IMG/VR virus record: IMGVR_UViG_3300031237_000250
Span: 1-42,555 of that record
Length of the DNA stretch: 42,555 nt
Reading direction: 5' to 3' (one strand)
Source: a virus
Shown piece after piece: positions 34,857 through 42,555 of the stretch. The notes beneath the pieces were generated by a model, which ran no database searches, was not told the DNA's origin, and was given only the letters and a program-made list of their open reading frames with translations. Both the position numbers and the translations under genes were made by a program. Position 1 is the first letter of the stretch, and the number at the start of each line of letters is the position of its first letter.

Positions 34857-37800
34857 TGGCAGGCCCGTGGGAGAAGTACCAACAGGCCGCCATCAGGAAG
34901 CCTGCCGAGCAGGCCGGGCCTTGGGTGAAATATCAGAGCGCCGAGCCGGAAGATTTCGACCCTCGCAGCGCGCCCTCCGATGGCGTCAGGGCTAGCGATT
35001 TCGCCAGGGAGGCTGGAGCTGGTGCGCTTACCGGTGCCGGGGCCACGGTAAGCGGCACCGCTGACCTGATCCGGCCAGGCCCGCAGGAGCGCCAGCCGAT
35101 CAATACCCCGAATGGCGAGTTCATGCCGCTGGGCGATCTGATCGGCAAGCACATCATTGACCCGGTTCGCACCGCCATCTCCGATGCGATCGATGAGCCG
35201 GTGAGGGCTGCCGGCCAGTGGCTGAACGACAAAGGAAAAGCCCTGGCCGCCTCTGAAAGCATGGCAGCCAAGCGTGCCAAGCAGGCCAGCACGCCGACCG
35301 GCGACCTGACCAAACCGTCGACTTGGAGCATGGGCGAGGATCCAAGCCTGGCGGGCCTTGGCCTGCATGTAGCCAATTTGGCTGGGCAGTTCGCGCCCCA
35401 GGCGGGAGCCATGCTCGCCACCCGTGGGCGGGCAGTGCAGACCCCGGCCATGATGGGGCTTGGCGGCCTACAGGCCGGCGGTGCGGCAGCAGACGAGGCA
35501 GAGCAACGGATTGCGCAAGTGCCGGATGCGGCTCTACAGGAGACATCCTCTGTCTATCGAGACTTGCGGAAGAGCCTCGACGAGCCGCAAGCCAAGCAGG
35601 CCCTGATCACCACCGCTCGCAGTGCGGCCTTTGAGGGGGCGGCGCCCGTCGGCGCTCTCGGTGGGCTGGCGATTCAAGTCGCTCTTGGCCCGATGCAAAA
35701 GGCCATCGGTGGCGGCCTGGCCCGCAAACTTGGCATTAGTGTTCCTCTTGAGGCGGGCGCAGAAGGGCTGCAGGAGGTCGGCGAGACCATTGGAGCTCGC
35801 CGCGCCACAAACCAGGCTCTTGGCGAGCAGCGTGACCTGACCGCAGACACCTTCGGCGATTTCGCCCTCGGCGCCCTGGGCGGTGCCGGGCATGCCGGTC
35901 TCGGCACCGCGCTTGAGCGCGAGCCTGCGCGGGAGCATGGCCAGGCTGGTGCTCCGGATAGACCTGCAGAGGCCGCCTCTGGCCTGGCTCTTCCTGCCCC
36001 AGAGCGTCTGGCTCTGCCGGCTCCTGAGCAAACCTTCTACGCCGACAGTCAAGGCAACGTGCAGGATGTCGGCCCAGTGCGTAACGTCGATGGGGAGATG
36101 CAGCCTGATCTGCAGGGCCGCGAATGGGTAAATCCCCGTAACCGCACTGGCCGGATCGTCGGCGGCGAAGGTATGGAAGCCCAGGTTGATCGCGGTGAGC
36201 CTGCCCCGCTGGTTGGTCAGCTCGAGCACGCAGGGCGACAGGACCAGGCCGCCGCTGCGCGCGAGCCGGTGACTATCGATGCCGCCCCGGAACGTGCTGC
36301 GCTGCCTGCGCCCGACTCCATCGTCGTGGATAGACAGGGCAACGCACAGCGCGGCCCGACAGCGCCGTGGGTGAGGTACAACGACCAGGGCGGCCGCGGC
36401 ATGGACCAGCAGGCGCCTACCGCACAGCGACTTCCGCAGGATCGGTTCGAGTACCTGGCCAAGCCGGACGGAAATCCTTTCCAGGCCCCGGGCGCAGCCA
36501 AGGCCAGCAAGGCCTATCGAGAGGCAATGAAAGCGGGGCGCGGGCCGGAGGTGATCCAGAAAGCCGGCGGCTATGTGGTACGCGTACCGGCTGAGCCTGC
36601 CCGCTATGAAATGCGCCCGCTGGATGCTGCGGCCCATGAAGCAGCCACCTCGCCGAACAACGACTTGCCGGCACCTACCCAGGCCCAGATCGGAGCTGGC
36701 AACTACAAGAAGGGAAGGATTCGCCTTCACGGCCTGGATATTTCCATCGAGAACCCGCAGGGCTCCGAGCGCGCCGGGACCAGCCCGGACGGTACCGAGT
36801 GGCGCCATACCATGAGCGACCATTATGGCTACATCAAGCGCACCACTGGCGCTGATGGCGAGCAGGTGGATGTGTATGTGGGGCCTCAGCACGATAGCGA
36901 TAAGGCATTCGTCATCGACCAGGTGAATCAGCAGGACGGTAGCTTCGATGAGCACAAGGTCATGCTCGGCTATCCGGATGAGGCATCTGCTGTGACTGCC
37001 TACCGCTCCAACTTCGACAAGGGCTGGAAGGTAGGTCCGGTCTCCGCCATGTCGGTGGATGAGTTCAAGCAGTGGCTGAAGGACGGCAATCAAACGAAGC
37101 CGGCAGCTTCGGAGTTCCAGGCTGGTCGAGATGCGGAGGGCGGACCGCTATATCGGCACGCAGAAAAAAGCCGCGAGTCGCTCCAGTCCATAGGGCTCCA
37201 ATTGCCCAAGGGGGGAACAACGCACGGCTTGGAAGGAAGGGTACTCGCAGACCCAGATACCATCAACCAAGCTTCGTCATCTGTAGAGCCGGGCGCCCCT
37301 CTCGATGCCGATGCCCGCTACCGCCTTGATGAGTCGGCCCTGCACCAAGGCGCACCGCGTGCTATCGACGTCTCCGCTGCCATTGCCGACTCCCCGGAGC
37401 TGGCCGGGGTCAAGGTCGTGCAGTCCTTCGACGACCTGCCGCTCTCGGCCAGGATCCAGGCGCGCCGCGATGGGCTAGGGTCAGACGAGGTTCGCGGCGT
37501 GTACAACGGAGGACACGCCTATATCGTCGCTGATAATCATGTCGACGTCGCTGATGCTGTTTATACCGCCGTGCACGAGGAGGTCGGACACCGGGGCATT
37601 CGTGGTCTGCTTGGCGACGAATTGAACCCCACCATGGAGCGCATCTATGCCAGTGAGGCTGCTCGTGCTAAGGGGCGTATGCGGATCGCCCAAACCCGCG
37701 AGCACTACGCCAAGGTCCTCGAGGGGTTGAGCTCGGAAAAGCAGCGCCTGCTTATCGCCGAGGAACTGGTTGCCACCCTAATCGAGAGCGGCGATCGGTC

Positions 37801-40800
37801 GACCGCTCTGCAGCGGGTGCTGTCGAAAATCCGCGAATTGCTGCGCAAGCTATTCCCACAGGTTCCTTGGACCTATACCGATATTCTGGCCCTGGGTGAG
37901 CAGTCTCGCCGTTGGCTGCAGCGTGAGCAAAGCGTCCAGGCCGGAGCGGGAGACCTCTACTCGCTTTCTGCCATGAAGAGCGTAGAGGCGAATATTCGGC
38001 GCGGGCGCGCCGCATTAGCGCGGGCCGTAACCGAAAAAACGAGCGTACATCGCGCCATGTTTCGTGCCGGCCTCGGCTGGGTCGATTTCGTGTGGGGAAG
38101 CGAAGGTCGCGTCAAGCCATCGGGTAAGACGGCCGGCGCCATGGGCCTATCTCATATTCTTGAGGCACGCCAGCGCAAGGATGGAGCGAACGCTGAGGAA
38201 GCCTTGCGCTTGCTGGATGGCGTAGTTGAGGCAGTAGCGAGAGGGGAAGAGTTCAGTCGAAATGAGATAGGCGCTTCCACCCGCATTGGCATCGAGCACG
38301 GTGACATGATCGTCTGGCTGGCCAAGCGGAGCGGAGGAAATGCTTGGGTCGTAACCGGCTATGAGAAGAGACCCGATGGACGAGCGGCAGGGAGAGCTAC
38401 CGACAGGCCTACGCACGCCGCCGCTTCGCGTACCCGCGACGACGTGGGAGCGGGTGTTTCTAATAATGACACGGATACCGACCGAGTCAATAAATCGCCG
38501 GAGCCCGACGATGCCACGCTTTACTCCCTGCGCCCCAATCGCTCGCATACCTCGGATGCCTTCACTGATCTTAGCGACGATCAGAAATCAGCGCTGAACA
38601 AGATCGCTCCCCGTTCCACTCCGGAGCGCGCAATCGACTGGTTCAAGCGCCTGTCCGATCGCGCCATGCTGAAGGTCCGTCAGGGGCTGGTCGACCGCTA
38701 TGCCGCTCTGCGTGATCTGGATGAAGCCGCCCGTGGTGAGGATATTCTGAGCAGCTCGATCACCGACAGCTCCTGGGTCCTTGCCCGCATGTCGTCGGCT
38801 GCCGGCGGCGCCTTGCATGCCATGCTGAACAATGGCCGGATCTACTTGGATGCCAAGGAAAAGGTCATCGATATGCGCGGCGACGGCAGCTTGGGGCTTG
38901 GCGCTGCCCTGTCCCGCTTGGGCTCGGCAGCCGAGATCGAGCGCTTCATGGGATGGATCGCCGGTAGTCGCTCAGCGAAGCTGGCGGCCGAGGGTAGGGA
39001 AAACCTCTTCACGCCCAAGGAGATCACCGCACTGCAGACTCTCAATCAAGGTACGACGGAGCAGGGGGCAGATCGCGCCGCGCTGTATCGGGAGGTGTTC
39101 AAGGAGTTCCAGCAGTACCGCGACGATGTGCTGGCCATTGCCGAGCAGGCCGGCGTCATCAGCTCCGAGAGCCGCGCCCTGTGGCGAGATGAGTTCTATG
39201 TGCCGTTCTACCGGGTTGTCGATGAGGATGGCTTCGCTGGCCCGAAGGGTTCGAGGGGGCTGACTCGCCAGGAGGCTTACAAGAAGCTGAAGGGCGGCGA
39301 TCAGAACCTCAACGACCTGCTGCAAAACACCCTGATGAACTTCCATCACCTGCTGCAGGCGAGCCTGAAGAATCAGGCCGCCACCCAGGCGATCCGTAAT
39401 GCCGAGCAGCTGGGCATTGCGGATACGGTGAAGGAGGCCGAGCGAGATATCAAGACCAGTACCTTTATCCTCAAGGATGGGCAGAAGCAGTGGTACGAGA
39501 TCAGCGACCCACTGGTCTATGAGGCACTGACCTCGCTGGCCGACCCCGGCCTGAACAATGCGGCCGTGCGGATGATGTCCGCATTCAAGCGGGTGTTCAC
39601 CAATATGACCACGGTGACGCCTCAGTTCATCATTGCCAACCTACTGCGCGACTCAATGTCAGCGACGGCTACCTCTGAGGTGGGCAAGAACTTCCTGAAG
39701 AACATTGCCGTCGGCGCAAAGGACTGGACGGATGCCAAGAAGCGAGCTCGCCTACTTGCCAGCGGAGGCGCTTTCAGCTTCGGCCACATCTACAGCAATG
39801 ACCCGGATGAGGTGAAGGCGAACCTGACCAGGGATCTGCGTGGAGCAAAACTGGTTTCCAGTCCAAGACTGGTACCGGAGATGCTGAAGGCCGGCTGGGA
39901 TAGGTGGGGTGCGCTCGCCAATACGGCCGAGAACGCCAACCGCGCTGCCATTTTCGAGCAGAACCAGGCCCGCGGCAAACTGGCGGCAGCTTTCGAGGCG
40001 CGCGACCTGATGGATTTCAGCGTGCACGGCGCTTGGCCGGCAGTGCGATTTCTGATTCGCGTCGTGCCGTTCCTCAATGCGCGCCTGCAGGGCCTGGACA
40101 AGTTGTACCGCTCCGGCGTGAAGCCGTCGCTGCTGGTTGCCTTCGGCAAGGGCAATGCTTCGGACAAGCAGGCAGCTGCCCGCTTTGCCACGGTTGTCGG
40201 CGCCCTGTCGCTGGCCAGCATGGCCTTGCTGCTGGCGAACAACGACGACGAGGAATACCGCAAGCTAGAAGAGTGGCAGAAGGATACGTACTGGTTCGTT
40301 CGAATCGGCGGCAATGGCTTCTTCATTCCCAAACCGTTCGAGGTGGGTGCAATCGCCACTTTGGCCGAGCGGCTGCTACAGCAGGCCGTCGACGACAAGG
40401 CCACTGGCAAGCTGTTTGCCGAGCGCCTTGGCTTCGCGTTGACTCAGACCTTCTCCTTTTCGCCGGTGCCCCAGATGGCTCAACCGGTACTTGACGTCTA
40501 CTCGAACAAGGATTCTTTCACCGGACGCCCGATCGAATCAGGTGGCATGGAGCGGCTCAGTTCTGGGCTTCGGGTAAAGTCCACTACTACGGCGCCCGCC
40601 AAAGCGGCGTCGTGGGTTAGTCGTCGATTCGGGGACGAGTCCCCGTTGGCTGTGTCACCGATCCAGGCCGATCACCTGATTCAAGGCTACCTGGGCCAGG
40701 TCGGCGCCTGGGTAGCTGGCATCATGGACACCCTCTGGCGTTCGGCCAATGGCGAGACGGAGCCGGCGAAGCACTGGCAGGAATACCAGCCGATCCGCCG

Positions 40801-41155
40801 CTTCTACCGCGACCTCGACACGCCTGCGGCCTATACCCGCTACAGCACGCTCTTCTATGAGGGCCTGAAGGAGGCTGGGCGGGTCTATGCCGACGTCAAG
40901 GAGCTGCGAGAGCTTGGGCGCTTGGATGAGGCGCGCCAGGTCATGCAGGAGAAGCGTGACATGCTTGCTCTGCGCAAGCAGTTGAACCAGGTTCAGCGCC
41001 GACTGACCACGATCAATGCGCGCATGGATGCGGTACGGCTTGGTGAGCAGGACTCAGATGCCAAGCGGCGGGAGCTCGACCGCCTGCTGGTGGTCAAGAA
41101 CCGCCTGACCGAAATGGCCGGCAAGCGAGTGGAAGCCGTGCGGGCCAGGCGCTGA
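34856..41155 (+). CDS. Giant polyvalent ejection protein (protease, PBECR-type and LPD38-type domains)
   Basis: 2,099 residues, the largest virion protein and probably ejected into the host. Near-repeats of GPWxKYQ stand at its N-terminus. Residues ~616-750 (KKGRIRLHGLDISIENPQGS, then a DVYVGP stretch) resemble the pyrophosphatase-like domain of phage polyvalent proteins. Residues 907-912 (HEEVGH) are an HExxH zinc-metallopeptidase motif. Residues ~1050-1172 (VDFVWGSEG; GLSHILEAR with His1100; IEHGDM with His1148; VVTGYE) look like a PBECR-type nuclease/toxin domain. Residues ~1555-1760 (FKRVFTNMTTVTPQFIIANL; FLNARLQGLDKLYRS) match LPD38. A basic coiled coil ends the protein. Activities are inferred from motifs. 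Confidence 0.85.
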   Translation: MAGPWEKYQQAAIRKPAEQAGPWVKYQSAEPEDFDPRSAPSDGVRASDFAREAGAGALTGAGATVSGTADLIRPGPQERQPINTPNGEFMPLGDLIGKHIIDPVRTAISDAIDEPVRAAGQWLNDKGKALAASESMAAKRAKQASTPTGDLTKPSTWSMGEDPSLAGLGLHVANLAGQFAPQAGAMLATRGRAVQTPAMMGLGGLQAGGAAADEAEQRIAQVPDAALQETSSVYRDLRKSLDEPQAKQALITTARSAAFEGAAPVGALGGLAIQVALGPMQKAIGGGLARKLGISVPLEAGAEGLQEVGETIGARRATNQALGEQRDLTADTFGDFALGALGGAGHAGLGTALEREPAREHGQAGAPDRPAEAASGLALPAPERLALPAPEQTFYADSQGNVQDVGPVRNVDGEMQPDLQGREWVNPRNRTGRIVGGEGMEAQVDRGEPAPLVGQLEHAGRQDQAAAAREPVTIDAAPERAALPAPDSIVVDRQGNAQRGPTAPWVRYNDQGGRGMDQQAPTAQRLPQDRFEYLAKPDGNPFQAPGAAKASKAYREAMKAGRGPEVIQKAGGYVVRVPAEPARYEMRPLDAAAHEAATSPNNDLPAPTQAQIGAGNYKKGRIRLHGLDISIENPQGSERAGTSPDGTEWRHTMSDHYGYIKRTTGADGEQVDVYVGPQHDSDKAFVIDQVNQQDGSFDEHKVMLGYPDEASAVTAYRSNFDKGWKVGPVSAMSVDEFKQWLKDGNQTKPAASEFQAGRDAEGGPLYRHAEKSRESLQSIGLQLPKGGTTHGLEGRVLADPDTINQASSSVEPGAPLDADARYRLDESALHQGAPRAIDVSAAIADSPELAGVKVVQSFDDLPLSARIQARRDGLGSDEVRGVYNGGHAYIVADNHVDVADAVYTAVHEEVGHRGIRGLLGDELNPTMERIYASEAARAKGRMRIAQTREHYAKVLEGLSSEKQRLLIAEELVATLIESGDRSTALQRVLSKIRELLRKLFPQVPWTYTDILALGEQSRRWLQREQSVQAGAGDLYSLSAMKSVEANIRRGRAALARAVTEKTSVHRAMFRAGLGWVDFVWGSEGRVKPSGKTAGAMGLSHILEARQRKDGANAEEALRLLDGVVEAVARGEEFSRNEIGASTRIGIEHGDMIVWLAKRSGGNAWVVTGYEKRPDGRAAGRATDRPTHAAASRTRDDVGAGVSNNDTDTDRVNKSPEPDDATLYSLRPNRSHTSDAFTDLSDDQKSALNKIAPRSTPERAIDWFKRLSDRAMLKVRQGLVDRYAALRDLDEAARGEDILSSSITDSSWVLARMSSAAGGALHAMLNNGRIYLDAKEKVIDMRGDGSLGLGAALSRLGSAAEIERFMGWIAGSRSAKLAAEGRENLFTPKEITALQTLNQGTTEQGADRAALYREVFKEFQQYRDDVLAIAEQAGVISSESRALWRDEFYVPFYRVVDEDGFAGPKGSRGLTRQEAYKKLKGGDQNLNDLLQNTLMNFHHLLQASLKNQAATQAIRNAEQLGIADTVKEAERDIKTSTFILKDGQKQWYEISDPLVYEALTSLADPGLNNAAVRMMSAFKRVFTNMTTVTPQFIIANLLRDSMSATATSEVGKNFLKNIAVGAKDWTDAKKRARLLASGGAFSFGHIYSNDPDEVKANLTRDLRGAKLVSSPRLVPEMLKAGWDRWGALANTAENANRAAIFEQNQARGKLAAAFEARDLMDFSVHGAWPAVRFLIRVVPFLNARLQGLDKLYRSGVKPSLLVAFGKGNASDKQAAARFATVVGALSLASMALLLANNDDEEYRKLEEWQKDTYWFVRIGGNGFFIPKPFEVGAIATLAERLLQQAVDDKATGKLFAERLGFALTQTFSFSPVPQMAQPVLDVYSNKDSFTGRPIESGGMERLSSGLRVKSTTTAPAKAASWVSRRFGDESPLAVSPIQADHLIQGYLGQVGAWVAGIMDTLWRSANGETEPAKHWQEYQPIRRFYRDLDTPAAYTRYSTLFYEGLKEAGRVYADVKELRELGRLDEARQVMQEKRDMLALRKQLNQVQRRLTTINARMDAVRLGEQDSDAKRRELDRLLVVKNRLTEMAGKRVEAVRARR

Positions 41156-41395
41156 TTAGCGGCGGCGGCGCGGTTGCTGGCCGGCGAAGAAGCCGGTCAG
41201 CACCAATCCGCCGAACAGCAGGGCGGGAATGTTGACCATCAGGCCAACGAACAGGATGAACATTGGAATGCCGACCAGGCTGATTAATAGCCAACCCTGG
41301 GTCGTCTGCCAGTGGCGGGGCATCTGCGTCATGAATATGGCGCCGAAGACAAGAAAGCTGGCGACGCCCGGGATGATCAGGCTGGCACCTTCCAC
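41156..41395 (-). CDS. Small membrane protein, three transmembrane segments
   Basis: 79 residues from GTG immediately after the stop of the secreted repeat-protein gene (TGAGTG). Three hydrophobic segments: ASLIIPGVASFLVFGAIFM, GWLLISLVGIPMFILFVGLM and ALLFGGLVLTGFFAG, with a basic tail QQPRRRR in the cytoplasm. Convergent with the giant gene: the two stop codons touch with no terminator between. Orientation and position at the end of the late region suggest an accessory (moron) gene. No family recognised. Confidence 0.6.
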   Translation of the reverse strand: MEGASLIIPGVASFLVFGAIFMTQMPRHWQTTQGWLLISLVGIPMFILFVGLMVNIPALLFGGLVLTGFFAGQQPRRRR

Positions 41396-41746
41396 TCAGT
41401 AGCACCCGTATTGGTTGCAGGTGGAATGGTAGTAATTGCCATTGGAGTCGGTTCCGCTGTTGTACGTGGTGCCACCGATCCTTTGGGTGGTGCCGTTCCA
41501 CGAGCCGCCATCGGCAGAGGTCCCTCTGTGGTAGGTGGTGTTGCCGATTGTCTGGCTGCTCTGGTTCCAGCTCGAACCCGTGCCGGCGTTATACCCCTGC
41601 ACGTTGGTGGTATTACCGTAATGCTGGACGTTGTAGTGGTTGCCGCTTGAGTCGGTGCAAGATTTGAACGATCCACTGCCGAAGCACTGGGCAAAGGCGG
41701 CAGGGGTCGCGAGGGCAATGGTGAGGGCGGCTAGCAGCTTTTTCAT
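41396..41746 (-). CDS. Secreted repeat protein (GNTT/GSSWN repeats)
   Basis: 116 residues. The signal peptide MKKLLAALTIALATPAAFA is followed by CFGSGSFKSC and then about three 23-25-residue repeats built on G-N/G-T-T-x3-G-x3-G-x-SW/YN..., ending CNQYGCY. Asn, Gly, Thr, Ser and Tyr dominate, giving a beta-solenoid or beta-sheet-prone exported protein with four cysteines. AAGGAAGTGACC precedes the ATG. I recall similar small secreted proteins in Pseudomonas genomes without function. Probably a lysogenic conversion gene. Confidence 0.75.
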   Translation of the reverse strand: MKKLLAALTIALATPAAFAQCFGSGSFKSCTDSSGNHYNVQHYGNTTNVQGYNAGTGSSWNQSSQTIGNTTYHRGTSADGGSWNGTTQRIGGTTYNSGTDSNGNYYHSTCNQYGCY

Positions 41747-41886
41747 CGGTCACTTCCTTGCGATATTGCAGAATTTTCGATGATACCGGCATGCGAAAGA
41801 CGAGTGCCAGGCCCTTATATGGCATCTGGCCTCACTGATGCTGTTGAGACATGATTGGCGCTTCACGATCACAAGGAGGCGCTCCA

Positions 41887-42555
41887 GTGAAGCAGTCTTT
41901 CTATCGGCTGTTCGTTTTGTCCTGTGCCGGGCTATCGGTTACCGCTTGTGGCACCAATTGGTATAACCCGCATTTGACCTCAGAGCAGGCATCTCGGCAG
42001 TTTGAGATCGATAAGGGTTATTGCAATGGAGCAGTTCAAGGATCGGTACCAATTCCGGATGTTCGCCTCTACCCAAGCCAGCCAAGCGCCTATGTGGTGC
42101 AGAGCTATGGAGATATTTATGGGCGAGGGGGGGCTGCCCATTACACCAGCAACAGCTTGGTAACACCGCTATCAAGTGACAGTTTCAGTGCCGGATTTGC
42201 CAATGGCGTGGCAATGGGAAATGTCCTTGCCGCATCGTCGGCCAGAAAGCAGATGTATCGGAGTTGCTTGATGCGTCTCGGCTGGTATGACGATAAGGCA
42301 GAGGCTATGCGAGTTGCGCAGAGCCTGCAGCAGACAGGCGATAAGGTTAAAAACGGACCTCAGTTCTGGTCTGACCTTGAGCGGCAAGTGCCTGATTACC
42401 GCAAAATAAATTCGGACTCGAGGTTCCATGACTGGCTCAGTGTGACAGATAGCACTACCGGTAAGCAGCGGCAGCAGTTGCTCGTTGAGGCCCAGCAGCG
42501 GAATGATGCCGACACCGTAGCCGCCATGTTCAAGCAGTTCTTGAAGACTCTTTAA
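41887..42555 (+). CDS. Lipoprotein with a scaffold-like C-terminal segment
   Basis: 222 residues from GTG with AAGGAGG seven bases upstream. The signal sequence ends in the lipobox VTAC, then GTNWYNPHLTSEQASRQFEI, so the mature protein is lipid-anchored. The first part (DKGYCNGAVQGSVPIPD... CLMRLGWYDDKAEAMR) resembles small bacterial lipoproteins with two Cys near 'YC' and 'SCLMR.GW'. Residues 160-218 (FW..LE.QVP.YR.IN.D, G.QRQQLL..AQQ) are 31/59 identical to residues 177-235 of the scaffold protein. GC content is lower than the late genes. It ends at the last base of the window, apparently complete. Confidence 0.8.
   Translation: MKQSFYRLFVLSCAGLSVTACGTNWYNPHLTSEQASRQFEIDKGYCNGAVQGSVPIPDVRLYPSQPSAYVVQSYGDIYGRGGAAHYTSNSLVTPLSSDSFSAGFANGVAMGNVLAASSARKQMYRSCLMRLGWYDDKAEAMRVAQSLQQTGDKVKNGPQFWSDLERQVPDYRKINSDSRFHDWLSVTDSTTGKQRQQLLVEAQQRNDADTVAAMFKQFLKTL

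Noticed and set aside
35534-37093. Minus-strand 519-residue frame
   Set aside because: Shadow of the giant ejection protein; no start signal or family resemblance.
41780-41830. Sigma-54-like TGGCAC...TTTCGC on the minus strand upstream of the secreted repeat gene
   Set aside because: The spacing between the GG and GC elements is two bases too long for sigma-54.
1-42555. Integrase, attachment site, tRNA or CRISPR array
   Set aside because: I looked for a tyrosine or serine recombinase, tRNA-like cloverleaves and regularly spaced repeats and found none; an integrase may lie beyond the left edge.

Overview
The window is most of the genome of a temperate, short-tailed (podovirus-type) phage or prophage of a Pseudomonas-like host. 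Reasons: GC-rich DNA with dense overlapping genes, a DUF1654 gene (a family I know only from Pseudomonas), Pseudomonas-phage-like early proteins, and a head-tail block ending in a 2,099-residue ejection protein, as in BPP-1/epsilon15-like podoviruses. No integrase, attachment site or tRNA is visible. The first gene runs off the left edge, so the element continues there.

Layout. (1) About 1-5500, leftward: an early recombination operon read from a promoter (pL) at 5500-5528. It holds small genes, a P-loop ATPase, an SSB-like protein with an acidic DDIPF tail, a three-gene scar, a DEDD exonuclease whose C-terminal domain is frameshifted, and four small genes. Two long non-coding stretches (4334-4912 and 5186-5499) are full of inverted repeats and look like structured RNA. 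(2) 5500-8830, immunity region: CI repressor with three operator-like sites over its start (oR) and two matching ones at pL (oL). Downstream of cI, on the same strand, are three secreted-protein genes, including an endonuclease I with an excalibur domain. A LexA-box-controlled DUF1654 gene follows. (3) 8835-13495, rightward: Cro-like protein, small regulators, replication proteins O and P (with a candidate origin inside O), Ea22-like, NinB, YbcO and RuvC-like genes. (4) 13557-14785: a probable late regulator, a pR'-like promoter and three successive terminator-like hairpins. (5) 14786-41155, late operon: holin, SAR endolysin, Rz/Rz1, terminase, portal, scaffold, coat, head completion, tail fibre and tail proteins, small ejection proteins, then the giant polyvalent ejection protein. 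(6) 41156-42555: accessory genes, namely a three-helix membrane protein and a secreted repeat protein on the minus strand, and a lipoprotein on the plus strand.

How it works together (inference): CI bound at oL and oR holds both early operons off, and DNA damage relieves this through CI self-cleavage. Rightward transcription gives replication and then the late regulator, which would let RNA polymerase pass the terminators beyond pR'. The cassette behind cI could be expressed in the lysogen.

Most notable observations: a Gp157/ATPase/SSB scar beside an intact replacement module; the structured RNA at 4616-4740; hairpins that place the Shine-Dalgarno GGGA or AGGA in a four-base loop before several cistrons; a 59-residue segment shared between the scaffold protein and a lipoprotein; and a nuclease-toxin-like domain plus an HExxH protease motif inside the ejected giant protein. 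All family calls come from reading the sequence and memory of families; no database search was run.
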